Source: an uncultured Bacilli bacterium
GTDB taxonomy: Bacteria; Bacillota_I; Bacilli_A; RF39; UBA660
NCBI GenBank assembly: GCA_944358225.1
Contig: CALVQP010000002.1
Span: 1-33,999 of the forward strand
Direction: 5' to 3'
Length of the DNA: 33,999 bases
Position numbers and translations under genes: made by a program. Below are positions 1 through 7,012 of the stretch, piece by piece (positions within the stretch are counted from its first letter, which is position 1; each line of letters opens with the position of its first letter). The notes below the pieces were generated by a model. That model was not told the DNA's origin, did not search any database, and saw nothing but the letters and a program-made list of their open reading frames with translations.

Positions 1-42
1 TCATTTATGGTATATTAAATATAAATAAGAAGGGAGATAAAA

Positions 43-1605
43 ATGAAAGTTGTTAAAATTCAAACTTATAAAAACTCTTTAATATTTTCCTTCGTCGAAC
101 AAGAAAAATTAGATACTAATTTAACCATAATTACCACTCGCATTAATCTAGAAGAATTAGTTTTTTCAGCCCAGTATATATTAAAAAATAAAAAATTAGT
201 TATTAAATTCTTAGAAGAAATAATTTTAAAAAATAAAATAACTAAAATTACAATTGCTGATTATGAACTTTTTGATATCGTCATCGATTTAATAAGTAAG
301 TTAAAAATTATTACCCATTTACAATTGCGTGATAAAACTGTCCTAACCTACAATGATTGCTTAAAAATAATAAACATTAAGCATTTAAAAAAACTGACAT
401 GTTACTCTTTACCATTATTCATGCTTGAAAAACTAGATAATAATAATTTAGACGTTAAACTATATAGTGAAGAGTTTTACTTAAGCAATTTTTTTATTGA
501 TAATAAATTTAATAACTATGCTGACATTTACTATGCTAAAACCATAATTATCGACCATGACATGAAAGACGAAGATTATAATGATTTTGATACTTTTTTA
601 GAAATAAATAAATACTTAAAAGAAATATATTTGTATTACTATGACAAAGAAATTATTAGTAAACTGATTGATAAATTATATGAAGTTAATATTAAAAATA
701 TCAAATTTAAAATTTATCAACAAGAAGATGATAGTAAAGTTTTAAATGATATCGGAGTTTACTTAAATAAAAACAAAGTCAAAAAGAGAAATTATACTTT
801 TAAAATAATTTATTCCAAAGAATATATTAGTAAAAATTTATTTAAACAATTAACTTTTACAAATCTTAAAATGTGTGCCCTCATTATGATATCCATTTTA
901 CTAGTAGGTATCAGCTTTAAAATTTACTATGACTATAAATCTAATCAAGAAATTGATGATATCTACGATATGTTAGATATTATGGAAGATATTGAAGTTG
1001 AAGAAGGTAATGAAAACCAACAAATGGACGCAGCTGAACAACAAAAAGTTGTTGAAGCTTTAACTGAAGATTACGAAAAGCTTTTAGCCATCAATAGTGA
1101 TACTGTAGGATGGATAAAAGTAAATAATACTAATGTTAACTATCCCGTTGTGCAAACTACTGATAACGAATACTATTTAAATTATAATTTCTATAAAAAA
1201 CGCAACTATAATGGTTGGGTATTTATGGATTATCGCAATAGCATTGAAGAAATTAATGATAATACTATTATTTATGGCCATAATGGCACAATGTTTGGCT
1301 CTTTAAAAAATACTTTAAAAGAAAGATGGTATACAAATTCTAATAATCATATCATTAGTTTTAACACTTTATACGGTCAATTAAGATATAAAATATTTGC
1401 CATTTATGTCACAACTCCTGACTTTGATTATTTAGTAAATAATTATAAAAGTAAAACTAATTTTGAAAACTTTTTAGCCGAAGTAAAACAAAGAAGTATT
1501 TACAACTTTAATGTTGATGTTACCAGTAATGATAAAATTTTAACCCTATCAACTTGCGCCGAAAACGGTGCCAAAAGAATTGTTATTCATGCCAAATTAA
1601 TTTAA
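43..1605 (+). CDS. Class B sortase with long N-terminal cytoplasmic extension
   Basis: The C-terminal part (about residues 340-520) is a class B sortase, a membrane transpeptidase that joins sorted proteins to peptidoglycan or pilin. The catalytic triad is visible: His413 in YGHN, Cys505 in LSTCA and Arg512 in KRIVIH, with the family segments VGWIKV and NYPVVQ upstream. A single membrane segment spans about residues 277-297. Usual SrtB proteins have a short N-terminal anchor and about 240 residues; this one has about 275 residues before the anchor. That part is predicted cytoplasmic, Leu/Ile/Asn-rich, and faintly suggests leucine-rich-repeat periodicity, but I recognise no family. The start follows GGGAGATAAAA. 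It ends at a bidirectional terminator shared with the convergent S1 gene. No sortase substrate is evident next to it. The sortase call is firm; the role of the extension is unknown. Confidence 0.9.
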   Translation: MKVVKIQTYKNSLIFSFVEQEKLDTNLTIITTRINLEELVFSAQYILKNKKLVIKFLEEIILKNKITKITIADYELFDIVIDLISKLKIITHLQLRDKTVLTYNDCLKIINIKHLKKLTCYSLPLFMLEKLDNNNLDVKLYSEEFYLSNFFIDNKFNNYADIYYAKTIIIDHDMKDEDYNDFDTFLEINKYLKEIYLYYYDKEIISKLIDKLYEVNIKNIKFKIYQQEDDSKVLNDIGVYLNKNKVKKRNYTFKIIYSKEYISKNLFKQLTFTNLKMCALIMISILLVGISFKIYYDYKSNQEIDDIYDMLDIMEDIEVEEGNENQQMDAAEQQKVVEALTEDYEKLLAINSDTVGWIKVNNTNVNYPVVQTTDNEYYLNYNFYKKRNYNGWVFMDYRNSIEEINDNTIIYGHNGTMFGSLKNTLKERWYTNSNNHIISFNTLYGQLRYKIFAIYVTTPDFDYLVNNYKSKTNFENFLAEVKQRSIYNFNVDVTSNDKILTLSTCAENGAKRIVIHAKLI

Positions 1606-1641
1606 AAAACTAAGTGTTTTTATGTATTTCACTTAGTTTTT
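1605..1641. terminator. Bidirectional rho-independent terminator between convergent genes
   Basis: Arms AAAAACTAAGTG (1605-1616) and CACTTAGTTTTT (1630-1641) pair perfectly over 12 bp, with A/T tracts on both sides. It starts in the sortase stop codon and overlaps the last codons of the S1-domain gene, so it can serve both strands. Confidence 0.85.
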
Positions 1642-1942
1642 CATTTATCCAAATATTCAGATTATTTTGTAGTCCTTTAAAACCTTGAGGATAGTTTAAA
1701 TTATTTTGTAAATCCTTAATAGATAAAGTTATTTGTTTTTTATCATCATCCACTGCCAAAATTTTTGCATTAATTACTTTATTAACATTCACATAATCTC
1801 TAATATCTTTCACAAAAGAATTCGAAATTTCTGAAATATGAATTAATCCGCTATAATCTTTATCCACAATTACAAAAGCTCCATAATTTTTAATTGCCGT
1901 TACTTTAACTTTAATAATATCTCCAACATTATATTTTTTCAT
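1610..1942 (-). CDS. S1 RNA-binding domain protein (YugI/CvfD/GSP13-like)
   Basis: This 110-residue protein is almost entirely one S1 domain at about residues 5-75 (VGDIIKVKVTAIKNYGAFV, then SGLIHISEIS and ITLSIKDL). It is followed by a short polar tail. Small single-S1 proteins of this type in Bacilli (YugI/GSP13, CvfD) bind RNA or ribosomes and modulate translation or stress responses; that role is inferred from the family. The start is set by AGGAG six bases upstream of the ATG. A TATAAT about 20 bases before the start codon suggests its own promoter, with a poor -35. Its 3' end lies inside the terminator stem shared with the sortase gene. Confidence 0.85.
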   Translation of the reverse strand: MKKYNVGDIIKVKVTAIKNYGAFVIVDKDYSGLIHISEISNSFVKDIRDYVNVNKVINAKILAVDDDKKQITLSIKDLQNNLNYPQGFKGLQNNLNIWINEKLSEIHKNT

Positions 1943-1986
1943 TTCTTTCTCCTATTTGCATTATATCGAATTTTTCTTAAAGTTCA

Positions 1987-2015
1987 TAGACATTAATTAA
2001 AATTTTTTTTATAAT
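1987..2015 (+). promoter_or_regulatory. Sigma-A-type promoter of the nifU-like gene
   Basis: TAGACA (1987-1992), a 17-base spacer and TATAAT (2010-2015) lie 16 bases upstream of the NifU start. The expected transcription start near 2022 would place GGTGAT (the likely ribosome binding site) at the very 5' end of the mRNA. A second overlapping TATAAT (2015-2020) has no good -35. Confidence 0.6.
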
Positions 2016-2031
2016 ATAATCGGTGATTTAA

Positions 2032-2250
2032 ATGGAAGAAAAAATACAAGCAGTGATAAAAGAGATTAATCCCTACTTAAATAGTGATGGTGGTAACATC
2101 GAGTTTATCAAGCTTGAAGATAATAAAGTATATATCAGATTAACAGGAGCTTGCCAAGGCTGCGATTATAGAGATATCACTATCAAAAATGTAATTTTGA
2201 ATATGATTCAAGAAGAAGTTCCTCAAATAACTGATGTTATAGCTATATAA
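2032..2250 (+). CDS. NifU C-terminal-domain Fe-S scaffold/carrier protein
   Basis: A 72-residue stand-alone NifU C-terminal domain. The hallmark is the CQGC pair (Cys41, Cys44), which in this family holds a 4Fe-4S cluster for transfer to client proteins. The core (INPYLNSDGGNIEFI, then VYIRLTGACQGC and a helical second half) matches the family closely, and the length is normal for Firmicute versions (compare B. subtilis YutI). It acts in the cytoplasm in Fe-S cluster delivery. It is a single-gene unit with its own promoter and terminator; no suf genes are nearby. Translation probably uses GGTGAT at 2022-2027. Confidence 0.92.
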   Translation: MEEKIQAVIKEINPYLNSDGGNIEFIKLEDNKVYIRLTGACQGCDYRDITIKNVILNMIQEEVPQITDVIAI

Positions 2251-2273
2251 AAACAACCATCAAGGTTGTTTTT
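2249..2273. terminator. Rho-independent terminator, nifU-like / DUF975 convergent pair
   Basis: AAAAACAACC (2249-2258), loop ATCAA and GGTTGTTTTT (2264-2273) form a near-perfect hairpin with a T tract on the plus strand and a usable A/T tract on the other. It ends the NifU transcript and touches the stop of the converging membrane-protein gene. Confidence 0.85.
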
Positions 2274-2890
2274 TACAGATTTTTTTCTTTTTTTAACTTT
2301 TCATAATATATTTTTTGAGCCATCATCATGTACGGTAATACCCAAATCAAAAGTATTCCAAAGCTCATAATTCCCAACATAAGCCATCCTAAAAAGCTAA
2401 TCAAAAAATTAAAATAATCCCACTTATAGTTTTTCATAATTTCTATACAAGTTTTTAAGTTATCTTGAACTTTATTATATCCATCAACAAATAAATTACT
2501 ACTTTGTGAAAATAATATAGCTACATATATTGCCGGAAATAAAAACAAAACGATGCCCAAACTAGTCAAAATACTAATAATAAACGAAACGATTATTGCT
2601 TCTAAGACATTATGTTTATAATAATAAAATAAATCACTAAAATTATATTCTTCTTTTCGTAATAATTTTAATAAGTATCTAGAAATTCCAAACATTAAGG
2701 GAATAGTAACTAGATTATAGGCTAAAGATAAAACATTATACAAAAGCGATGTACTGTCTTTTATAACATAAGCAAATAAGAAAGTATATAAAAAAGAAAC
2801 AATTAAATTAACTAGTAAAGCTTTCCATATATTCCAAATATTATCTTTTACAAATTCTTTAGCTTCTTTTTTTATTTGATATCTATCCAT
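2273..2890 (-). CDS. DUF975-family multi-pass membrane protein
   Basis: A protein of about 205 residues with several hydrophobic segments and the DUF975 pattern: an N-terminal RYQIKKEAKEFVKDNIWNIW region and a C-terminal LISFLGWLMLGIMSFGILLI segment followed by WVLPYMMMAQKIYYEKL. The family is integral to the membrane and its function is unknown. Two ATGs lie in tandem at the start. The second (2890) sits six bases from GGAGG and is preferred over the first (2893). It begins about 30 bases downstream of the recG stop on the same strand, so it is probably the last gene of the recG transcript. Confidence in the family is good; nothing can be said about function. Confidence 0.75.
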   Translation of the reverse strand: MDRYQIKKEAKEFVKDNIWNIWKALLVNLIVSFLYTFLFAYVIKDSTSLLYNVLSLAYNLVTIPLMFGISRYLLKLLRKEEYNFSDLFYYYKHNVLEAIIVSFIISILTSLGIVLFLFPAIYVAILFSQSSNLFVDGYNKVQDNLKTCIEIMKNYKWDYFNFLISFLGWLMLGIMSFGILLIWVLPYMMMAQKIYYEKLKKEKNL

Positions 2891-2920
2891 CATTTTCCTC
2901 CCACTACCATTATATTACAA

Positions 2921-4918
2921 CTATTTTAGAAAATCTATTTCTTTTATAATTTTTAAATATTTCTGATTCCCCAAAAAATTATTATTAATATTATCTTCTA
3001 AGTATTTTAAAGAATCTTTTTGAGCTTGCAATAAAATTTTATAATCTGTTTTAATATTAGCTAATTTAAAACTTACTTCTCCACTTTGTCTATCTCCAAA
3101 TAAATCTCCCTCTTTACGTAATTCAAAATCTTTTTGACTAATATAAAATCCATCATTACTTTCTTCTAAAATTTGCAGTCTTAAAGTATTTTTAGCACTT
3201 ATTAAATAGCAATAACTATCAAGATCATTTCGTCCAACTCTTCCCCTAAGTTGGTGTAATGTAGCCAGTCCAAATCTCTCACTATTAAAAATAACCATCA
3301 TTGTAGCATTAGCAACATCAACACCTACTTCGATAACTGTAGTCGAAATTAAAATACTATACTTTTTATTCAAAAAGTCTTCCATTACTTTTTCTTTTTG
3401 TTCTTGTTTCAATTTACCATGAATTACCCCGATATTCACATGATCCTTAAATGCTAATTTAAATTTTCTTACTAAACTGTTTACATCTGTTAATAAAGGA
3501 TCATCATTTTCTTCAATACTAGGAGCAACTATATATATTTGATGTCCCTTCTTTAACTCTTCTAAAATATGATACAAAACATCTTTTAATTCTTCAGGCT
3601 TTTTTAAAATTGTTTTTACTTCCCTACGTCCTTGAGGTTTAGTTTTTATTATTGAAGTTTGCATATCACCATACAAAGTTAAAGCATAAGTACGTGGAAT
3701 TGGTGTTGCCGATAAATATAAAACATCTGGCATTTGTCCCTTATTAACCAAATTACTTCTTTGATTAACCCCAAAACGATGCTGTTCATCAGTAATAACC
3801 AATCCTAAATTATTAAAACTTACATCCTCACTTAATACTGCGTGAGTGGCGATTACAAAATCTATTTTTTGATTTTTAATATCTTCTAAAATTAAAGATC
3901 TTTCTTTCTTTTTACATTTTCCAGTTAACAAACAAATATTTAAATTATAATCTTTAAAAATTTCCAAAAGAGAATAATAATGTTGTCTAGCTAATATTTC
4001 AGTCGGAGCCATCAAAACACTTTGATAGCCATCCAAAAAGTTTAAATACATCGCCATAAAACTCACTATGCTTTTACCGCTGCCTACATCCCCTAATATT
4101 AACCGATTCATTCTTTTGCTATCCAAAAAATCTTCTTCAATATCTTGGATAGCTTGCTTTTGATCATTAGTAAGTTCAAATTTTAAAGATTTTATAAATT
4201 GCCATAGTTCTTTATTATGTTCTTTTCTTTTTAAAAACGTCTTAGAATTATTATTTTTATACTTTAAATAATTTATTTTAAACATAAATATAAATAACTC
4301 TTCATAGATAAGACGCAATCGAGCCTTTTTTAAACTTTTAATATCCTGCGGCTGATGAATAATTTTTAAAGCTTCTTCTTTACTAGTAAAATTATAAGTT
4401 TTAGTTAAATAAAAGGGAATATAATCATCAATATCGATATTCTCTACCAACGCTTCTTGAATTATTTTAATTAAAAAAGAATTTTTAACTTCTTTTACTA
4501 CATGGTATTTAGGTCCTATTTCTAACTTATTTATTTCTTTTAATTTAATACCACTAGCATTAAAAGTATTATTTTTAGGATTATATTTGCCAATTAAAGT
4601 AATCACTTGACCCAATTTTAAATGTTATTTTAAAAAAGCTCTATTAAAAATAACCACATTTATTAAAGCATTATTAGTCATAAATTTAAAAGATAATCTA
4701 TTTAAATTTTTCTTTATAAAACTTAATCCAATATTAGAACTTATTCTTCCCACAATACATTTACTAACTTCAGTTGCACTTTTATAATCTTGAGGATAGA
4801 AAAAATCATAACGATATGGATAATATTCCAACAAATCTTTAATATTACTAATTTTTAATTTATTTAGATGTTCCAATGTTTTTGGACCAACACCTTTTAA
4901 ATTTTCTAACGATTTCAT
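2921..4918 (-). pseudogene. recG: recG, ATP-dependent DNA helicase, interrupted by an in-frame TAA
   Basis: RecG remodels stalled replication forks and branch-migrates Holliday junctions. The N-terminal piece begins with the RecG-type helix-hairpin region (LKGVGPKTLEHLNKLKI, then DLLEYYPYRYDFF). The long C-terminal piece (2921-4615) carries the wedge/OB domain, Walker A GDVGSGKS, DEQH, and the helicase C-terminal motifs ending in RKEGDLFG. Both pieces are in the same frame and are separated only by TAA at 4625-4627, read as ...FNRAFLK-stop-HLKLGQVI..., inside the OB/wedge domain. Without that stop the protein would be 665 residues from ATG 4918, a normal RecG length. An upstream GTG at 4927 is in frame. 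The second piece has only a TTG with no ribosome binding site. A nonsense mutation or a sequencing error fits best; the rest of the frame is otherwise undamaged. Confidence 0.85.
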
Positions 4919-4935
4919 AGCTATCACTATTCAAA

Positions 4936-4965
4936 AGTATAACACAAACATACATTTGCTTGCAA
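4936..4965 (-). promoter_or_regulatory. Promoter of recG with very short leader
   Basis: On the minus strand, TTGCAA (4960-4965), 18 bases, then TATACT (4936-4941) preceded by TGT, an extended -10. The predicted start falls around 4929, only about 10 bases from the recG ATG and next to an in-frame GTG. The mRNA would be almost leaderless, and no Shine-Dalgarno sequence is visible. Confidence 0.5.
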
Positions 4966-4969
4966 TGAT

Positions 4970-5000
4970 CAAAAATAAAAAAGTCATATAAGAATATGAC
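4970..5000 (-). terminator. Rho-independent terminator of the small CxxC-protein gene
   Basis: GTCATAT (4983-4989) and ATATGAC (4994-5000) pair around a four-base loop. Read on the minus strand, the stem is followed by a T-rich tract (4970-4982). It separates the 5014-5265 gene from the recG promoter. Confidence 0.8.
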
Positions 5001-5013
5001 CTCTAAAAATCAA

Positions 5014-5265
5014 TTAGCGTAAACGATGTGTACGACGTGCTACTACAGAATTAGTTTTAGCTCCTTGCTCAGCAGCTTGCTGTAACTCTACATCAATATG
5101 GCTTAAATTCAACTCTTGACCATGAGCTTTATACCAGCGTTCAGCTATTAACTTAGCAGTAAAACAATCACTTGCACTAACATAAGAATTATCAAATATT
5201 TTTATATCAAAATTATCCATAATATACTTAGCACATTCTTCACATACTGGAAAACTTACTAACAT
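5014..5265 (-). CDS. Small conserved-looking hypothetical protein with CxxC
   Basis: An 83-residue predicted cytoplasmic protein that I do not recognise. It begins MLVSFPVCEECAKYIMDNF, with a CEEC pair that could bind metal or be redox active, and ends in a basic tail (VVARRTHRLR). The preferred start is ATG 5265, eight bases from a strong AAGGAGG (5274-5280); a TTG at 5271 is too close to that site. It has its own promoter (TTGATT, 16 bases, TATAAT at 5294-5321) and terminator, so it is a monocistronic unit and probably well expressed. The basic C-terminus suggests nucleic-acid or ribosome contact, but this is speculation. Confidence 0.7.
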   Translation of the reverse strand: MLVSFPVCEECAKYIMDNFDIKIFDNSYVSASDCFTAKLIAERWYKAHGQELNLSHIDVELQQAAEQGAKTNSVVARRTHRLR

Positions 5266-5293
5266 TATCAAAACCTCCTTAACTTTAAACTAT

Positions 5294-5321
5294 ATTATAG
5301 TGTTTTTTTCATTAAAATCAA
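5294..5321 (-). promoter_or_regulatory. Sigma-A promoter of the 83-residue protein gene
   Basis: On the minus strand TTGATT (5316-5321), a 16-base spacer and TATAAT (5294-5299) are followed by AAGGAGG and the ATG at 5265. Confidence 0.7.
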
Positions 5322-5334
5322 TAGTAAAATAACT

Positions 5335-5544
5335 CTACATATATTTATTCATTTGATTCATCATCTGACGAACTTGCTTTTGTGAAGGTTTTCTTCCCAT
5401 TCCACTCATCAAAGCCTCAATCATTTTTTCATTTATTGGAGGATTTTCTTTTAAGTATTTTTGTGTCATTTTCTTAGATATCAAAAATCCAATCACTAGT
5501 CCTACTACTAGTCCCAAAACTACAAGTAAGATATCTCCTAACAT
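5335..5544 (-). CDS. yneF: YneF/UPF0154 family small membrane protein
   Basis: This 69-residue protein has one N-terminal transmembrane segment (about residues 4-24, [19 protein letters not shown]). The cytoplasmic tail carries the family signature: [30 protein letters not shown], seen here as LKENPPI, MIEALMS and GRKPSQKQV. That is diagnostic of the YneF/UPF0154 family of Bacilli and Mollicutes, whose function is unknown. AAGGAG precedes the ATG. The gene lies 53 bases downstream of the SirA-like gene, the same adjacency as B. subtilis sirA-yneF, which supports both assignments. Confidence 0.93.
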   Translation of the reverse strand: MLGDILLVVLGLVVGLVIGFLISKKMTQKYLKENPPINEKMIEALMSGMGRKPSQKQVRQMMNQMNKYM

Positions 5545-5597
5545 ATCAAATCTCCTTTACATTTAATATTTTACTAAATTTTTCTTTTAAAAACAAG

Positions 5598-6014
5598 TTA
5601 TACCAAAATACTTTCTAACCAAAAATAATCCTTATTCATAAAATCACAAACAAATATATTTTTTTCATTAACAAGTCTTTTTAAAAAATCTGGATTAGTA
5701 ACATTTGTCTTTAAAAGCATAAACGATTTATTAATAATTAACTTAGATTGTTCATCACTATAAAAATCATTAATCATATGCACATTATTAAATTTTGTAT
5801 AATTTATATTTTCTTGATAATATAAAAACAAATTCTTATTTAAAATATTATCTTTAAAAGGTTCTATTATTTGTTCAAAGATGTTATAAGCCATATCTAC
5901 ATTAGTTTTATCTGTATAATATATTTCTTCTAAACTTTTAAATAAATTCAAAGGACAATTTTTAGTTAAATTACAAAATTCTTTATTTATTTTAAACAAA
6001 TAAAATGTACGCAT
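5598..6014 (-). CDS. sirA: SirA-like DnaA inhibitor (sporulation inhibitor of replication)
   Basis: A 138-residue protein whose ends resemble SirA: an opening MRTFYLFKINKEF and a closing IFVCDFMNKDYFWLESIL. These correspond to the HYYTYLIKEEF-like start and FDFNSKRYGWL-like end of B. subtilis SirA (YneE). SirA binds DnaA domain I at the start of sporulation and blocks new replication rounds. The middle of the protein is divergent, so the call leans on the terminal motifs, the length and the position directly upstream of yneF and close to lexA, as in B. subtilis. The start is preceded by GGTGAT and by a TATAAT about 24 bases upstream. It may also be co-transcribed with the SOS-controlled small gene 59 bases upstream. 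Confidence 0.72.
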   Translation of the reverse strand: MRTFYLFKINKEFCNLTKNCPLNLFKSLEEIYYTDKTNVDMAYNIFEQIIEPFKDNILNKNLFLYYQENINYTKFNNVHMINDFYSDEQSKLIINKSFMLLKTNVTNPDFLKRLVNEKNIFVCDFMNKDYFWLESILV

Positions 6015-6073
6015 TTTATATCACCAATAATATTATAAAAGCATCTTCAACTGTAATATGTCGCATTTTGTCA

Positions 6074-6217
6074 TTAGTATTTTAGGATAATAACGTTTGC
6101 CTTTTCTTCTAAGCTTTCATTTACTTTTTCATTATTACTACATAACACAAAAATAAAAATAACAATCAATAAATAGAAACCTCCTATTTTGAAATAATCT
6201 TTTAACTCTTGTTTCAT
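6074..6217 (-). CDS. 47-residue SOS-regulated single-pass membrane peptide (YneA/SosA-like position)
   Basis: The frame starts at ATG 6217, with AGGAAG seven bases upstream, and encodes MKQELKDYFKIGGFY followed by a hydrophobic stretch (about residues 14-27, LLIVIFIFVLC) and a charged tail ending VIILKY. It lies divergently beside lexA behind a promoter with a LexA box between -35 and -10. In Bacillus (yneA), Staphylococcus (sosA) and Listeria, the gene divergent from lexA encodes a small membrane protein that delays division during the SOS response. This peptide has the position, size class and topology of SosA but lacks a LysM domain, so the role is inferred from context. Confidence 0.7.
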   Translation of the reverse strand: MKQELKDYFKIGGFYLLIVIFIFVLCSNNEKVNESLEEKANVIILKY

Positions 6218-6242
6218 AAACACACTTCCTTTTCTAGATCAA

Positions 6243-6271
6243 CAATATCACGAACATTTATTCGTTGTCAA
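6243..6271 (-). promoter_or_regulatory. Divergent SOS promoter of the 47-residue gene with LexA box 1
   Basis: On the minus strand TTGACA (6266-6271) is followed 17-18 bases later by a weak -10 (ATATTG or TATTGT, 6242-6248). Between them lies CGAACATTTATTCG (6251-6264), one base off the Bacillus-type LexA consensus CGAAC-N4-GTTCG. A bound LexA dimer would cover the spacer. Confidence 0.75.
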
Positions 6272-6279
6272 ATGTTTTT

Positions 6280-6319
6280 TGAACAAATGTTTGACTTTTT
6301 ACATGTGCTATGTTAAGAT
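6280..6319 (+). promoter_or_regulatory. lexA promoter with LexA box 2 (autoregulation)
   Basis: TTGACT (6291-6296), a 17-base spacer, TG and TAAGAT (6314-6319) form an extended -10 promoter. TGAACAAATGTTTG (6280-6293), a near-consensus SOS box, overlaps the -35. GGAGG (6326-6330) then precedes the ATG at 6338. The arrangement predicts LexA autorepression. Confidence 0.85.
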
Positions 6320-6337
6320 TATTTTGGAGGTATAAAT

Positions 6338-6958
6338 ATGGATAAAAAACTCACTAAAAAACAACAAGAAGTCTTGCAATATGTCAAGAAATTTGTTGTA
6401 GAACATGGGTTCCCACCGTCTACAAGAGAAATATGTGCTGGTTTAAACTTATCATCTCCTGCCACAGTACATGCTCACTTAAAACACTTAGAAAAAGCAG
6501 GATGCATTCGCAAAACTAATTCTAAATTCCGTACAATCGAAATTTTAGTTGAAAATGAGTTTGATAAACAAGATGATAATATTATTAAAGTACCTTTATT
6601 AGGTAAAATAACAGCTGGAAGTCCCATTGAAGCAATTGAAATGCCCGATACTTTTTTTGATCTCCCAGCATCTTTAGTTTCTTCAAATAAAGAAATATTT
6701 ACTTTAAAAGTGAGTGGTGAAAGTATGATTAACGCCGGGATTTTCGACGGTGATATCGTCATTGTCGAACGTCAAAACACTGCTCATAACGGTCAAATAA
6801 TCGTTGCTATGACAGAAGAAAATGAAGTTACATTAAAAACATTTTATAAAGAAAAAGACCATATTAGATTACAACCAGAAAATGATACCATGGATCCAAT
6901 TATTTTACCCAACATTACTATATTAGGAATAGCCGTTGGATTATATCGTAAAATATAA
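6338..6958 (+). CDS. lexA: LexA repressor
   Basis: A 206-residue SOS repressor and self-cleaving protease, the usual family length. The N-terminal winged helix-turn-helix (about residues 1-65; STREICAGLNLSSPATVHAHL) binds SOS boxes. The C-terminal domain has the scissile Ala93-Gly94 in ITAGSP, the nucleophile Ser129 in SGESM and the general base Lys167 in VTLKTF. RecA filaments trigger cleavage after DNA damage. The start is fixed by GGAGG seven bases upstream. One near-consensus box covers its own promoter and a second covers the divergent promoter of a small membrane peptide, so this is the control point of a local SOS regulon. It ends at a strong hairpin. Confidence 0.97.
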   Translation: MDKKLTKKQQEVLQYVKKFVVEHGFPPSTREICAGLNLSSPATVHAHLKHLEKAGCIRKTNSKFRTIEILVENEFDKQDDNIIKVPLLGKITAGSPIEAIEMPDTFFDLPASLVSSNKEIFTLKVSGESMINAGIFDGDIVIVERQNTAHNGQIIVAMTEENEVTLKTFYKEKDHIRLQPENDTMDPIILPNITILGIAVGLYRKI

Positions 6959-6963
6959 AAATT

Positions 6964-6991
6964 AAAAATGTAGACTAAGTTCTACATTTTT
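6964..6991. terminator. Terminator after lexA, probably bidirectional
   Basis: AAAAATGTAGA (6964-6974), loop CTAAGT and TCTACATTTTT (6981-6991) form an 11-bp perfect stem with T tracts in both directions. It serves lexA and the convergent rhomboid gene. Confidence 0.88.
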
Positions 6992-7012
6992 TGTTTTAAA
7001 TATTTTAATTTA

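Noticed and set aside
4625..4627. Recoding or alternative genetic code to explain the TAA inside recG
   Set aside because: TAA ends many intact genes in the window and no suppressor context is visible. A nonsense mutation or sequencing error is simpler.
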